The notes under the pieces: model-generated
Databases searched by the model: none
What the model was told of the DNA's origin: nothing
What the model saw: the letters and a program-made list of their open reading frames with translations, nothing else
Part shown: one piece after another, positions 18,032 through 28,227 of the stretch
How positions within the stretch are numbered: position 1 is the first letter of the stretch
How the letters are laid out: every line of letters begins with the position of its first letter
Assembly: GCF_001558695.1 (NCBI RefSeq)
Contig: NZ_LNTU01000023.1
Location: 186,001-250,000, forward strand
Length of the DNA: 64,000 nucleotides
Reading direction: 5' to 3'
DNA from: Paramesorhizobium deserti
GTDB lineage: Bacteria > Pseudomonadota > Alphaproteobacteria > Rhizobiales > Rhizobiaceae
Position numbers and translations under genes: made by a program

Positions 18032-18990
18032 ACGATTTCACCGAAACACCGGCAAATGCATCAGGCGAAACGGAGCAGATCCGTGCGCGCGTCGCCTGGT
18101 ATTATTATGTCGGCGGCCTGACCCAGCAGGAGATTGCAGACAAGCTGCGCATCACCCGGCTGCGGGTGAACAAGATCGTCGTGCAGGCGAGAAGCGAGGG
18201 GCTGGTCAGCGTCGATATCAAGATGCCGCTCACCCATTGCGTGGTGCTGGAGGAGAAGCTGAAGGAGCGGTTCGGCCTTGTCGATTGCTCCGTGGTGCCC
18301 TCGGTTCCCGATCTCGAAGATCTGCATCGCGTCCTTGGCCGCGCTACCGCCGCCATGCTCGATCCGCTGCTTGTCGACGGCCAGGGCTTCGGGATCGGCT
18401 GGGGCCAGACGCTCTCGGCGGCACGACGGCATCTGACGCCGCGACGCCTGCCCAATGCATGGGTTGCGGCGCTGATGGGCGGGCTGACGCGCGGATCGGG
18501 CACGAACACTTTCGAGGTGTCGACCGAATTCGCCCGCATGCTGGGCGCGGAGTGCTATTATGTGGCCGCGCCGATCTATTGCCCGTCGAGCGAAAGCCGC
18601 ACGACGCTGCTCACCCATTACGGCCTCGCGGAGACGATGGAGCGCGGCCGCAAGACGGCGGTGGCGCTGATCGCCTGCGGCGATCTCTCCAACTATTCGC
18701 TACTGGCCAAGACCCAGATCGTGACGGAAAACCTGCCAACCTTGAAGGCGGCGGGTGCCGTCGGCGATATTCTCGGCGTTTTCCTCGATGAGGACGGCAA
18801 GCCGGTCGACCATCCGCTGAACCAGCGGGTAATGGCGATGCAACCTTCGGACCTGAAGCTCATCCCGTCATCGGTCCTCGCATCGGGGGGCATGCACAAG
18901 GTGCCGATCATCCGGGCGGTGCTGAGGGCCGGCTATGTCAACCGTCTGGTCACGGATGAAGAGGTGGCCGAGGCCATTTTGAAGGATTGA
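18028..18990 (+). CDS. SorC-family transcriptional regulator
   Basis: 320-residue sugar-responsive regulator. An N-terminal helix-turn-helix (YYVGGLTQQEIADKLRITRL, then RVNKIVVQARSEGLV) is followed by the SorC sugar-binding domain, which resembles a phosphosugar isomerase fold (GFGIGWGQTLSA, VAALMGGLTRGSGTN). The TTG at 18028 overlaps the preceding TGA (TTGA) with GAGG 7 bases upstream; the upstream ATG would lie deep in the epimerase gene. It probably binds a phosphorylated intermediate and controls the operon, perhaps through the direct repeat at 12240. Confidence 0.88.
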   Translation: MNDFTETPANASGETEQIRARVAWYYYVGGLTQQEIADKLRITRLRVNKIVVQARSEGLVSVDIKMPLTHCVVLEEKLKERFGLVDCSVVPSVPDLEDLHRVLGRATAAMLDPLLVDGQGFGIGWGQTLSAARRHLTPRRLPNAWVAALMGGLTRGSGTNTFEVSTEFARMLGAECYYVAAPIYCPSSESRTTLLTHYGLAETMERGRKTAVALIACGDLSNYSLLAKTQIVTENLPTLKAAGAVGDILGVFLDEDGKPVDHPLNQRVMAMQPSDLKLIPSSVLASGGMHKVPIIRAVLRAGYVNRLVTDEEVAEAILKD

Positions 18991-19008
18991 GTGCGGGATG
19001 AGGAATTG

Positions 19009-20616
19009 ATGAGCCATCTGCTTGCGATCGATGTCGGGACGCTTTCCGCCCGCGCCGGCCTCTTCGACCGGGAGGGGCAGTTGCTCGCCTGCGCATCGGC
19101 ATCGTTCGAATTGCTGACGCCGGTGGAGCATCATGCCGTCTACCGGATGGACGATATCTGGCAGGCCGTCTGCCGCGCCTCGACCGATTGCCTCGCGCAG
19201 CGCCCTGAACTGGCGTCCTCCATCGCCGGGCTCGCCTTCGACGCCACATCGTCGCTCTATATCGAGGCGGAGGGTGGCGCGCCGCTCGATGGTGGTGGCG
19301 ACGTCATCTGCTGGATGGACCATCGCGGCGAGGCCGAGGCGGCGGAGGTCGACGCGACGGGTCACCGCTTCCTCGCGCATGTCGGCGGGGCGCTTTCGCC
19401 GGAAAGCAATCTGCCGAAGCTGCTATGGTTGAAGCGGCATCGCCCGGCGGTCTGGGCACGGGTGACGGGCGCGCGCGACCTCTGCGATGAACTCGCCCGC
19501 CGCGCGACGGATACGGACCGACATTCGGTTTGCGGTCTTGCCTGCAAATGGCCCTATCTGCCCGACGAGGCGGAACCCTGGTGCCAGGACCTGCTGGAGA
19601 CGCTCGGCATCGGCGATCTGATCTCGCTTGGCCGTCTCAATGACAAGCCAGGGAGAGTCGGCGAGGTGCATGGCAGGGTGAGCGCATCCGCAGGCGCGGC
19701 GCTCGGCATCCTCGCCGGCATTCCCGTGGCGGTGGGCTTGATCGATGCGGAAGCAGGCGCGCTTGGCGTTCTCGGGCGCGATTATCTCGCGCGGATGAAC
19801 AATCTCCTGCCGATGATCGGCGGCTCGTCCACCTGCTACATGCCCTTTGCGCCCGATGAGCGCCATGTCTCGGGCGTCTGGGGGCCATTCAAGGATGCGA
19901 TCTTCCCCGGCTACTGGATGCATGAGGCCGGCCAGAGCCTTTCCGGCACGGCGCTCGATGCCGTGCTCAACCAGCATCCGGCAAGCCCCGGCAAGGCATC
20001 GAGCGCACTGCATCTTCGGACCGCGGAGCGGATCCTGAAGCTGCTGGACGAGGAGGGCGGAGCTTTCGCGGCCAACCGGCACATTGTACCGGACTGGCTC
20101 GGCAACCGCGCGCCGCTCGGCGACGGGCGGGTGCGGGCGCTTTTAACCGGCATCGGCCCGGAAACCGGCGAGCGCGCCTTTCTGGAGGCCTATTATGCCA
20201 CGGCGCGGGCGCTGGCGCTGCAGACCCGGCATATCCTCGAGCATCTCAACGCCAATGGCCGCTATGCGTTCGACAGCGTGGCGCTGGCGGGCGGCCATCT
20301 GCACAATCCGCTTCTCGTCCGTCTTTACCGGGATGCGATCGGCGCAAGGCTGATCCTCAGCGACACGAAAGAGCCGGTGCTGCTCGGCACGGCGATGGTC
20401 GCGGCAGTCACCGCCGGCTTCCATGCCGATCTCTTCGCCAGCCTGGAGGCGATGGCGCCGAAGCAAAAGGCGCTCGATCCCGATCCCTACTGGCGGCAGG
20501 TGCACGATGCGGCCTACCGCATCTACCTCACGCTCTTCAAAACCAGAAACGAGATAGAAATCGCCGGGCGGGCCCTTGAAGCCCTGTCGCCGGCGAAAGC
20601 GTCTGGAGCCATCTGA
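19009..20616 (+). CDS. FGGY carbohydrate kinase, D-ribulokinase type
   Basis: 535-residue FGGY kinase of the pentulose (D-ribulokinase/human FGGY) subfamily rather than the xylulokinase branch. N-terminal ATPase fold: [20 protein letters not shown]. Substrate region: [13 protein letters not shown] with [12 protein letters not shown]-terminal domain: [19 protein letters not shown] and [20 protein letters not shown]. It would phosphorylate D-ribulose or a similar ketose. The ATG at 19009 has GAGG 5 bases upstream, 18 bp after the regulator stop. A second FGGY kinase lies at 21703, so the operon may handle two ketoses. Confidence 0.85.
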   Translation: MSHLLAIDVGTLSARAGLFDREGQLLACASASFELLTPVEHHAVYRMDDIWQAVCRASTDCLAQRPELASSIAGLAFDATSSLYIEAEGGAPLDGGGDVICWMDHRGEAEAAEVDATGHRFLAHVGGALSPESNLPKLLWLKRHRPAVWARVTGARDLCDELARRATDTDRHSVCGLACKWPYLPDEAEPWCQDLLETLGIGDLISLGRLNDKPGRVGEVHGRVSASAGAALGILAGIPVAVGLIDAEAGALGVLGRDYLARMNNLLPMIGGSSTCYMPFAPDERHVSGVWGPFKDAIFPGYWMHEAGQSLSGTALDAVLNQHPASPGKASSALHLRTAERILKLLDEEGGAFAANRHIVPDWLGNRAPLGDGRVRALLTGIGPETGERAFLEAYYATARALALQTRHILEHLNANGRYAFDSVALAGGHLHNPLLVRLYRDAIGARLILSDTKEPVLLGTAMVAAVTAGFHADLFASLEAMAPKQKALDPDPYWRQVHDAAYRIYLTLFKTRNEIEIAGRALEALSPAKASGAI

Positions 20617-20617
20617 T

Positions 20618-21703
20618 ATGTCATTTCTTCGTCTCGACAATGTGGTCAAGCGCTACGGCGATCATTTTGCCGTTGAGGGCGTGAGCCTTGCGGCGGAAAA
20701 GGGCGAGTTCGTCGTCTTCGTCGGGCCGTCCGGCTGCGGCAAGTCGACCCTCTTGCGCATGATCGCCGGGCTGGAGGAGATCAGCGCCGGCGACGTCTTC
20801 ATCGACGAGAAGCTTGTCACCCATGTGGAGCCGGCGCGGCGCGAGGTGGCGATGGTCTTCCAGTCCTATGCGCTCTATCCGCATATGAGTGTCTACGACA
20901 ATCTCGCCTTCGGCCTGCGCATGGTGAAGACGGGCGAGGAGGAGATCAGGAAGCGGGTGACGGAGGCGGCGCGCATCCTGCAGATCGAGCCGCTCCTCCA
21001 GCGCAAGCCGCGCCAGCTCTCCGGCGGCCAGCGCCAGCGCGTGGCGATCGGCCGGGCGATCGTGCGCAATCCCAAGCTCTTCTTGTTCGACGAGCCGCTT
21101 TCCAATCTCGATGCGGAATTGCGCACCCAGATGCGCGTCGAGATCGCCAAGCTGCACCGCGCGCTCGGCGTCACCATGGTCTATGTCACGCATGACCAGA
21201 TCGAGGCGATGACGCTGGCCGACCGCATCGTCGTCCTGCGGGCGGGGCGGGTGGAGCAGATCGGCACGCCGACCGAGCTTTACGACAATCCGGCCAATAT
21301 CTTCGTCGCCGGCTTCATCGGCTCGCCGAAGATGAATTTCCTGCCGGCCAAGGCAAGTGCTGCGGCGGAGCGGCAATTGACTGTTTCGAGCCCTGCCTTT
21401 GCCGGCGGCGAGCTGACGGTTGCCACCAAGCGCCCGCATCAGGTGAAGGCCGGTGACAGCGTGACGGTGGGGATGCGGCCCGAGCATCTGGAAGTGCACG
21501 CCGCCAATCCGGTGTTGACGCTGAAGGCCGATTTCACGGAATATCTCGGTGGCGCCAGCCAGATCTATGCCCAGCCGGTGGAAGGGCCTGTCATGACCAT
21601 CGTCGCGCCCGGACGGCTTGCCCTCGCCAAGAACGAAGATCTGGCGGTAGGCGTCGCGCCGGAGCATGTCTATCTCTTCGATCAGCAGGGGCTTGCGATC
21701 TGA
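20618..21703 (+). CDS. ABC sugar/polyol transporter ATPase (MalK/UgpC type)
   Basis: 361-residue ATPase of the CUT1 class. Walker [11 protein letters not shown]-loop [11 protein letters not shown], signature [15 protein letters not shown], Walker [13 protein letters not shown] and the H-loop VTHDQIEAM are all intact. The C-terminal 120 residues form the MalK-type OB/TOBE regulatory domain ([12 protein letters not shown]). It energises the importer made by the genes at 13359, 15388 and 16290, completing a full transporter. Its stop overlaps the xylB start (TGATG). Confidence 0.93.
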   Translation: MSFLRLDNVVKRYGDHFAVEGVSLAAEKGEFVVFVGPSGCGKSTLLRMIAGLEEISAGDVFIDEKLVTHVEPARREVAMVFQSYALYPHMSVYDNLAFGLRMVKTGEEEIRKRVTEAARILQIEPLLQRKPRQLSGGQRQRVAIGRAIVRNPKLFLFDEPLSNLDAELRTQMRVEIAKLHRALGVTMVYVTHDQIEAMTLADRIVVLRAGRVEQIGTPTELYDNPANIFVAGFIGSPKMNFLPAKASAAAERQLTVSSPAFAGGELTVATKRPHQVKAGDSVTVGMRPEHLEVHAANPVLTLKADFTEYLGGASQIYAQPVEGPVMTIVAPGRLALAKNEDLAVGVAPEHVYLFDQQGLAI

Positions 21704-23215
21704 TGGCGACCTATCTCGGTGTCGATGTCGGTACATCTTCCGTAAAGGCCGTGCTTCTCGACGAGGATCAGGCGCTGATCGCCGAGGGATCGGCTCCGGT
21801 CGAGGTCTTGCGGCCGCGGCCGATGTGGTCGGAGCAGGATCCGGAGGAATGGTGGCAGGCCGCGCAAAAGGCCGTCACGCGGGTCCGGAATCTCGCGCCC
21901 GAGGCTTTCGCTCAGGTGGAAGGCATCGGCCTTTCCGGCCAGCAGCACAGCGCCACCCTGCTCGACGGCCAGGGCAGGGTGCTGCGGCCGGCGATCCTGT
22001 GGAATGACGGGCGCTGCGGCCGCGAATGCGCGGAGCTGCTGGAGCGAGTGCCGGATTTCATGGTCCGCTCGTCGAACACGACCATGCCCGGCTTCACCGC
22101 GCCGAAGCTCATCTGGGTGGCGCGGCACGAGCCGGAGGTCTTCGAGAAAACCGCCAAGGTGCTCCTGCCAAAGGATTACCTGCGCTATCGGCTCTCGGGC
22201 GATTATGTGTCGGAGATGTCGGATTCGGCAGGCACACTGTGGCTCGATGTCGGAAAGCGCTGCTGGGACGATGTGCTCCTCGACGCCTGCGCCATGAAGC
22301 GCGCGCAGATGCCGGATCTGGTGGAGGGGGCGGAGGTCTCGGCCTATCTCTCGGATGAAGTGGCCAAGGCCTGGGGGCTCGGGGGGCGGAAAATCCCGAT
22401 TGCTGGCGGTGGCGGGGATAATGCATCCTCTGCCGTTGGTATCGGCGCCGTCGGCCCGGGCGACGGTTTCCTGTCGCTCGGCACGTCGGGTGTGCTGTTC
22501 GTCTCGACCGACCGGCTCGTCTCCTTGCCGGAGCGGACGCTGCACGGTTTCTGTCATGCGCTGCCGCAGCGCTGGCACGGCATGGTGGTGGCGCTTTCGG
22601 CGGCTTCGGCGCTTTCATGGCTCGCATCGCTTACTGGCCATCAGCATGATGTGGCCAGGCTCATCGAAAAAGCGAAGCAGTTCGCCGCCGATCCGGGGCG
22701 GCGCGAGGCGGCACCGGTCTTCCTGCCCTATCTCACCGGCGAGCGCACGCCGCACAACGATCCCAACGCCACCGCCGGGTTCAGCGGGCTTCGCGCCGAG
22801 CATGATGCCGGCGCGCTGGCCTATGCGGTGTTGGAAGGCGTGGCGTTTGCGCTCGCTGATGGTCTCGATGTGCTCAAGGCAGCGAATGCGGCGCCGCGCT
22901 CCTGCATGCTGGTGGGCGGCGGCTCGCGCAGTGCCTATTGGAACGGGCTTTTGGCCGACGTTCTTGGCTTGTCGCTCGATTTGCCTGAAGGGGCGGAGAT
23001 CGGTGCCGCCTTCGGTGCTGCCCGTCTCGGCATGGTCGCGGCGGGGGCAGGCACGATCGAAGCGATCTGCCGCAAGCCTGCCATCCGGGCGCGTTTTACG
23101 CCCGATCCGGAGAAGGCACCCATCTTCGCCGAACGCCGGGGGCGTTATCTCGACATGTATCCGGGCGCGAAAAGAAACGGCCCGGGAACCGGAGCCGGTC
23201 CTCGGGCCGATGTAA
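21703..23215 (+). CDS. xylB: Xylulokinase, 3' end irregular (no in-frame stop at family length)
   Basis: FGGY kinase of the xylulokinase branch: [83 protein letters not shown] and GGGSRSAYWNGLLADVLGLS. It phosphorylates D-xylulose. Homology should end near 23175 (RRGRYLDMYPGAKR, about residue 490), but the frame has no stop there and stays open to 24765, antisense to ftsK. The end given (23215) is the TAA reached after a +1 shift and is only nominal. A strong hairpin at 23179-23208 falls right at the expected end. The gene may have lost its stop codon or carry a small indel. Confidence 0.75.
23179..23208. terminator. Hairpin between convergent xylB and ftsK
   Basis: Near-perfect 14-bp stem (GGCCCGGGAACCGG / CCGGTCCTCGGGCC) with a 2-base loop, followed by a second small palindrome GGGAAATTTTCCC and CGTTTTTTAC. 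It lies between two convergent genes and probably ends transcription in both directions. Confidence 0.7.
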
Positions 23216-23238
23216 GGGAAATTTTCCCGTCGCGTTTT

Positions 23239-25827
23239 TTACGACGAAAGAATCTCGCGCTTGCCCACATGATTGGCCGGGCCGACCAGTCCTTCCTTCT
23301 CCATGCGTTCCACCAGCGAGGCGGCGCGGTTATAGCCGATGCCGAGGCGGCGCTGGATGTAGGAGGTGGAGCACTTCTTGTCGCGCATGATCACCTTGAC
23401 CGCCTGAGCGTAGAGATCATCGTCGCCATCCTCCGCAGCCATGGCGGTCTTGTCGAACACGGCGCTGTCCTCCGGCTCAGGCGCTTCTTCCTCCTCATCC
23501 GCCGTGACGGTGTTCAAGTAATCGGGGTGGCCCTGCGCCTTCAGATGGGTGACGACCTTCTCCACCTCCTCGTCGGAGACGAAGGGGCCGTGCACGCGCG
23601 AGATGCGCCCTCCGCCGACCATGTGCAGCATGTCGCCCTGGCCGAGCAGCTGTTCCGCGCCCTGTTCGCCGAGGATGGTGCGGCTGTCGATCTTCGACGT
23701 CACCTGGAAGGAGATGCGGGTCGGGAAGTTCGCCTTGATCGTGCCGGTGATGACATCGACGGAGGGACGCTGGGTCGCCATGATCAGGTGGATGCCGGCG
23801 GCACGGGCCATCTGGGCGAGACGCTGGATCGCGCCTTCGATCTCCTTGCCCGCGACCATCATCAGATCTGCCATCTCGTCGACGATGATCACGATATAGG
23901 GCATCGGCGCGAGGTCCATCTCCTCCTGCTCGTAGAGCGCTTCGCCGGTGTTCTTGTCGAAACCGGTCTGGATGGTGCGCACGATCGCCTCGCCCTTCTG
24001 CCTCGCGGTGGAGACGCGGCTGTTGAAGCCATCGATATTGCGCACGCCGACCGCCGACATCTTGCGGTAGCGGTCCTCCATCTCGCGCACCGCCCATTTC
24101 AATGCCATGACGGCCTTCTTCGGGTCGGTGACAACGGGTGTCAGGAGATGCGGGATGCCGTCATAGATCGAGAGCTCCAGCATCTTCGGATCGACCATGA
24201 TCAGGCGGCATTCCTCGGGCTTCAGCCGGTAGAGGAGCGACAGGATCATGGTGTTGATGGCGACCGACTTGCCCGAGCCGGTGGTGCCGGCGACGAGCAG
24301 GTGGGGCATCTTGGCGAGTTCGGCTACGACCGGCTCGCCGCCGATGGTCTTGCCCAGGCAGAGCGCCAGCTTGTAGCCGGAGCGCTGGAAATCCTGCGAG
24401 GTGATCATCTCGCGGAAATAGACCGTCTCGCGGGTGGTGTTGGGCAGCTCGATGCCGATGACGTTGCGGCCCGGCACCACCGCGACGCGGGCCGAGAGGG
24501 CCGACATCGAGCGGGCGATATCATCAGCAAGGCCGATGACGCGGGAGGATTTCACGCCGGGCGCCGGCTCGAACTCATAGAGGGTAACGACCGGGCCGGG
24601 ACGCACATGGATGATCTCGCCCTTGACGCCGAAATCTTCGAGAACGCTTTCGAGAAGCCCGGCCTTGCGCTCCAGCATCTCCTGCGTGATGATCTCGCCT
24701 TCCTGCGCCACCGGCTCCTGCAGGAGCTCGACCGACGGCTTTTCATAGCCATGCGCATGGCCTGACGTATTGAGCTCGATGCGGACGGCGGCGAAGGACT
24801 GCTCCTTGCGCACCGTGGCAATGGGCGCAACGGGGATGGCCTTTCGCGGGCTGTCCTCGGTCGTATCACGGGTCTCCTGCAGAGTGCTTGGAACACTCGC
24901 GCTGCCGGTTTCCGCTTGCGCGACCGGCGCGGTGACCGGCGCTGTTGCTGTAACCGGCGCAGGCGCGGTTACAGGAGCGGGCGGGGTTGCAGGAGCGGCC
25001 ATGGGTGATGGGGCCGGCATTGCCGCTTCGGGCTCGCCGGCCTGCTTCCATTCCACGACGCGGAACAGGTTGGTGATCGATGAGGGCGTCATCTGCGGCT
25101 TTGGCCGGGCAGGGAGGACGGCTGGAGCCGGGGGCTGTTCGCCGTTGAAGTCGATCGATTCCCAGTAGGCGAAGTCGGACAGATGGGCGAATGGCGTGTC
25201 CTGGCGGGCGGCTGCGGGAGCAGGCCGCGGTGCCGGCGAAGGCGAACTCGCAGCCGGCGGCTCACTGGCAATCGACGAAGCTGGCGTGATGCGGGGAGCG
25301 GGCGCTGCCGCGACCGGTATGTTTGCCGCGGCCGGTGTTCCGCGCGGGGGCGTTACCTGCACCATCGGCTTCGGCTGAACGGGATGGTTGGGGCGTGTCT
25401 CGTTCGCCGCGACCGGCTGAGGCTCCCGCGATTTCGTCAATTCGATTTCCGGCGTGCGGGTGAAGCGCACGTTTTCGGCCAGTGAAAAGGCGTGCTTCCA
25501 CACCGGCGGATAGCCGGTATCGCTCATCTGCGCCTGCTGCGTGCTGGAGGCCGCCATTTGCGCATGGGCGGCGCGCAGCGCGTCCACGGCGGCGGACGTG
25601 GTTTTCAGCGCGACCGGCTGAAGCGGGGTCTGGCGCAAAGGCTGGTAGGCCGTGGTGACGGAGGCGGAGACGGGGGCCGGATTGCGGGGCGCGTGGTAGG
25701 GTACGGGATTGGTGGGAGATTCGGGTGCAGCCGGGCCGCGTCCGGTCATCTGCGGATGATCCCGGTTTTCCGGACTATCATCGTAATCAGCTGGATTTAC
25801 TGGAAAATTTGTTCTCTGGATACGCAT
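23239..25827 (-). CDS. ftsK: DNA translocase FtsK/SpoIIIE family, without membrane helices
   Basis: 862-residue DNA translocase. Residues 1-370 are Pro/Ala-rich and low complexity with no transmembrane helices, unlike canonical FtsK, which begins with four. The motor follows: alpha domain ([20 protein letters not shown]), beta RecA-like domain with Walker [14 protein letters not shown] and Walker [13 protein letters not shown]. The C-terminal gamma winged helix ([20 protein letters not shown]) would read KOPS sequences. Rhizobia often carry two FtsK homologues and this looks like the soluble one. It may pump DNA or act in XerCD recombination without septal anchoring. Confidence 0.9.
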   Translation of the reverse strand: MRIQRTNFPVNPADYDDSPENRDHPQMTGRGPAAPESPTNPVPYHAPRNPAPVSASVTTAYQPLRQTPLQPVALKTTSAAVDALRAAHAQMAASSTQQAQMSDTGYPPVWKHAFSLAENVRFTRTPEIELTKSREPQPVAANETRPNHPVQPKPMVQVTPPRGTPAAANIPVAAAPAPRITPASSIASEPPAASSPSPAPRPAPAAARQDTPFAHLSDFAYWESIDFNGEQPPAPAVLPARPKPQMTPSSITNLFRVVEWKQAGEPEAAMPAPSPMAAPATPPAPVTAPAPVTATAPVTAPVAQAETGSASVPSTLQETRDTTEDSPRKAIPVAPIATVRKEQSFAAVRIELNTSGHAHGYEKPSVELLQEPVAQEGEIITQEMLERKAGLLESVLEDFGVKGEIIHVRPGPVVTLYEFEPAPGVKSSRVIGLADDIARSMSALSARVAVVPGRNVIGIELPNTTRETVYFREMITSQDFQRSGYKLALCLGKTIGGEPVVAELAKMPHLLVAGTTGSGKSVAINTMILSLLYRLKPEECRLIMVDPKMLELSIYDGIPHLLTPVVTDPKKAVMALKWAVREMEDRYRKMSAVGVRNIDGFNSRVSTARQKGEAIVRTIQTGFDKNTGEALYEQEEMDLAPMPYIVIIVDEMADLMMVAGKEIEGAIQRLAQMARAAGIHLIMATQRPSVDVITGTIKANFPTRISFQVTSKIDSRTILGEQGAEQLLGQGDMLHMVGGGRISRVHGPFVSDEEVEKVVTHLKAQGHPDYLNTVTADEEEEAPEPEDSAVFDKTAMAAEDGDDDLYAQAVKVIMRDKKCSTSYIQRRLGIGYNRAASLVERMEKEGLVGPANHVGKREILSS

Positions 25828-26028
25828 GACACCTGCAACCCGTAAATGTGAAATCGCCCGATAGGCTTCCTGAAATCAATAAAAAATGAAGGTTAATAGT
25901 GTCCTTAAGAGACACCTGATTTGACGTTGGAAGCGGTAAATCGTGGCAGGCGTTGCCGGGAAAGCACAGTGCTCTGGAGCCTGTCATGGTTTAATTGAAA
26001 CGCGAGCGGGATGTAGCCCACCATCCCG

Positions 26029-26061
26029 CCGTCATTCTCGGGACAAGCCCGAGAATGACGG
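26029..26061. repeat. REP-like hairpin, second copy of the CTCGGGACAAGCCCGAG type
   Basis: Perfect 14-bp inverted repeat (CCGTCATTCTCGGG / CCCGAGAATGACGG) around ACAAG, in the 271-bp gap between ftsK and the DUF1772-like gene. Core and right flank match the copy at 12104. No gene is seen in the rest of the gap. Confidence 0.85.
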
Positions 26062-26098
26062 CCAGACGGACGCCGCTTCACGCTGGTCCTGACAAACA

Positions 26099-26551
26099 CT
26101 AAGCGCGCATGCGAGCGAGAGCCGCGACGATGAGGGAACCCATGGAGAGAATCTGAAGCACTGCGCCGGCTGCGTGCGAATATTCCCACCGCGCGCGCAG
26201 GGTTTCCCAATTGTCCGGTATGGCGGTCCAGTTCTCGGTCGCCACATTGGCGGGATAGGTATAGGCCCAGAACACGGCTTGGGCGCCGAGCAGGCAGAGC
26301 CCGGAAATGACGGCGGGCCACAAAACCCAAGGCTCATGCCGCGACATGATCGCCACGGCCACGATCGCGATCAGCTGAATAAGCAGAAGATAGGCGAGCC
26401 GGTTCCACCCGCGATAGGCTTGTTGGGCGATGAAATATTCGTCCCGGGGAAGGGCGATCTTGTTGGGCAGCGCAAGCAGGTGGGCCATGGCGCCGCCAAG
26501 CGCCAGGGCCGTTGCGAACAGGGCGATGAAGAAGGTGACTCTGTATGCCAT
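26099..26551 (-). CDS. Four-helix membrane protein, DUF1772/anthrone oxygenase-like
   Basis: 150-residue membrane protein with about four hydrophobic segments (1-28, 50-68, 78-96, 128-147). The motif NWTAIPDNWETLRARWEYSH matches the Asn-Trp...Trp...Arg-Trp-Glu...His pattern of DUF1772/anthrone-oxygenase-like proteins. Their activity in bacteria is not established. It stands alone between ftsK and the amino acid transporter, on the same strand. Assignment rests on the motif and topology. Confidence 0.6.
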   Translation of the reverse strand: MAYRVTFFIALFATALALGGAMAHLLALPNKIALPRDEYFIAQQAYRGWNRLAYLLLIQLIAIVAVAIMSRHEPWVLWPAVISGLCLLGAQAVFWAYTYPANVATENWTAIPDNWETLRARWEYSHAAGAVLQILSMGSLIVAALARMRA

Positions 26552-26667
26552 CCTGCGCCTCGAAATTTCGGCACGACATCAGAATAGCGAACACTTCTCT
26601 TCCCCGCTTGTTCCTCATGCGGGCGCTTGGACGATCAGGAAACGCGTGGTGAATAGCCAGCAGGTCT

Positions 26668-27438
26668 TCAGATGGCCTCGCCGTCACTCACCATTTCATG
26701 CGTCAGCGTGGCGATGAAGCGCTTGGTGCGCTCGTGTTCCGGATCGGAGAAGAGCTTCTGCGCCGGCCCTTTTTCCACGACCACGCCTGCATCGAGGAAT
26801 ACGGCCTCCCTGGCGATGGTCGAAGCGAGACGCAGATCGTGGGTCGCCATCACCATGGTGGTGCCTTCGCGCGCGAGGTCGCTCAGCACGTCAACGACCT
26901 CCTGCGCCAGTTCCGGGTCGAGCGCCGAAGTCGGCTCGTCGCACAGGAGCACGCGGGGCGAGGGGGCGAGCGCGCGGGCGATGGCGACACGCTGCTGCTG
27001 GCCGCCCGAGAGCGTTGCCGGCCAGGCATCCGCCTTGTGAGCCATGCCGACCTTTTCCAGGAGCGACATTGCGCGTTCGCGGGCGCGGTTCTCCGGCCAT
27101 TTCAGCACCGTTGTCAGCCCTTCCATGACGTTCTCGATCGCCGTGCGGTGCGGGAAAAGCTGGAAATTCTGGAAGACCATGCCAGTCTGACGGCGCAGCC
27201 GCTGGACTGCGGCTGTGGGAACCCGCTGACCGGGCCGGAACTCAAGCCGATCCTCGCCAATGCGCACCGCTCCGGAGGTAGGGATTTCAAGCAGGTTGAT
27301 GCAGCGTAGCAGCGTGCTCTTGCCGCCGCCGGAGGGGCCGACCAGCGCGGTGACGCTGCCTTCCTCCATGGTGAGCGTCACGCCCTTGAGGACGGTCAGG
27401 TCGCCGAATTGCTTTTCGATATTTTCCAAGCCGATCAT
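26668..27438 (-). CDS. Polar amino acid ABC transporter ATPase
   Basis: 256-residue ATPase of the GlnQ/HisP (PAAT) class. Walker A is GPSGGGKST, followed by Q-loop MVFQNFQLFPHRT, signature LSGGQQQRVAIARAL, Walker B RVLLCDEPTSALDPE and H-loop MATHD. It powers the importer with the permease at 27435 (4-bp overlap) and binding protein at 28228. It is the last gene of the three-gene operon. Confidence 0.93.
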   Translation of the reverse strand: MIGLENIEKQFGDLTVLKGVTLTMEEGSVTALVGPSGGGKSTLLRCINLLEIPTSGAVRIGEDRLEFRPGQRVPTAAVQRLRRQTGMVFQNFQLFPHRTAIENVMEGLTTVLKWPENRARERAMSLLEKVGMAHKADAWPATLSGGQQQRVAIARALAPSPRVLLCDEPTSALDPELAQEVVDVLSDLAREGTTMVMATHDLRLASTIAREAVFLDAGVVVEKGPAQKLFSDPEHERTKRFIATLTHEMVSDGEAI

Positions 27439-28130
27439 GACCGGGCCTCGATGAAGCCGCCATAGCGTCCGAGCCGGCGTTCGAGCCTGACCTGGAGCTG
27501 CGACAGGATTGAACTGAGCGCGAGATAGATGAGCGCCGCCTCGATATAGAGGATCAGGGGCTCATAGGTCGTGGCGACAATACGCTGCGCGGCCTGGAAA
27601 AGTTCCGGCACGGTGATGGCGGCGGCCAGCGAGGTATCCTTGACCAGGGAGATGAAGGTGTTGGAGAGCGGCGGCACCGCGACGCGCGCGGCCTGCGGCA
27701 GGATGGTGCGGCGCATGGCCTGCGACCAGCTCATGCCGATGGAGTAAGCGGCCTCCCACTGACCCTTGGGGACCGAACTGATGACGGCGCGGATGATCTC
27801 CGACGTATAGGCGCCGACATTGAGTGTGAAGCCAATGAGCGCCGCGGGAAAGGCGTCGAGCACGATGCCGACGCTGGGCAGGCCGTAGAAGATCAGGAAA
27901 AGCTGCACCAGGAGCGGGGTGCCGCGGATGATCCAGACATAAAAGCGCGCGATCGCCACGATCGGAGCGGGGGCGAACAGGCGGATCAGCGCGACAATCA
28001 GGCCAAGCGTCAGCCCGAAAGCGAAGGAAAGGAGCGTGAGAGGGGCTGAAAACATCAGGGCCGCGTAGAGTAGCGGCCCGAGCGAATCCAGCATGAGCTG
28101 AACCCAGTGGGGCAAGGATATGTCCTCCAA
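27435..28130 (-). CDS. Polar amino acid ABC transporter permease
   Basis: 231-residue permease of the HisM/GlnP class with about five helices. The EAA-type loop is SSVPKGQWEAAYSIGMSWSQ, followed by AMRRTILPQAARVAVPPLSN. A single permease gene suggests a homodimeric channel. It overlaps the ATPase gene by 4 bp. It is separated from the binding-protein gene by 97 bp holding a stable hairpin. Confidence 0.92.
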   Translation of the reverse strand: MEDISLPHWVQLMLDSLGPLLYAALMFSAPLTLLSFAFGLTLGLIVALIRLFAPAPIVAIARFYVWIIRGTPLLVQLFLIFYGLPSVGIVLDAFPAALIGFTLNVGAYTSEIIRAVISSVPKGQWEAAYSIGMSWSQAMRRTILPQAARVAVPPLSNTFISLVKDTSLAAAITVPELFQAAQRIVATTYEPLILYIEAALIYLALSSILSQLQVRLERRLGRYGGFIEARS

Positions 28131-28179
28131 TGCTCCGCAAAATTGCAGTTTTTCGTAAAAATATCATGCACAAAATAAT

Positions 28180-28210
28180 GGCCGGCCGATCCGGTCTGGA
28201 TCGGTCGGCC
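28180..28210 (-). terminator. Intercistronic hairpin between binding protein and permease genes
   Basis: 13-bp stem (GGCCGGCCGATCC / GGATCGGTCGGCC, one G-T pair) with a 5-base loop. No U-run follows on the minus strand, so it is more likely a partial terminator or mRNA stabiliser. Such hairpins commonly keep binding-protein mRNA more abundant than that of the membrane genes. Confidence 0.55.
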
Positions 28211-28227
28211 TTATGTGCGGATCACGC

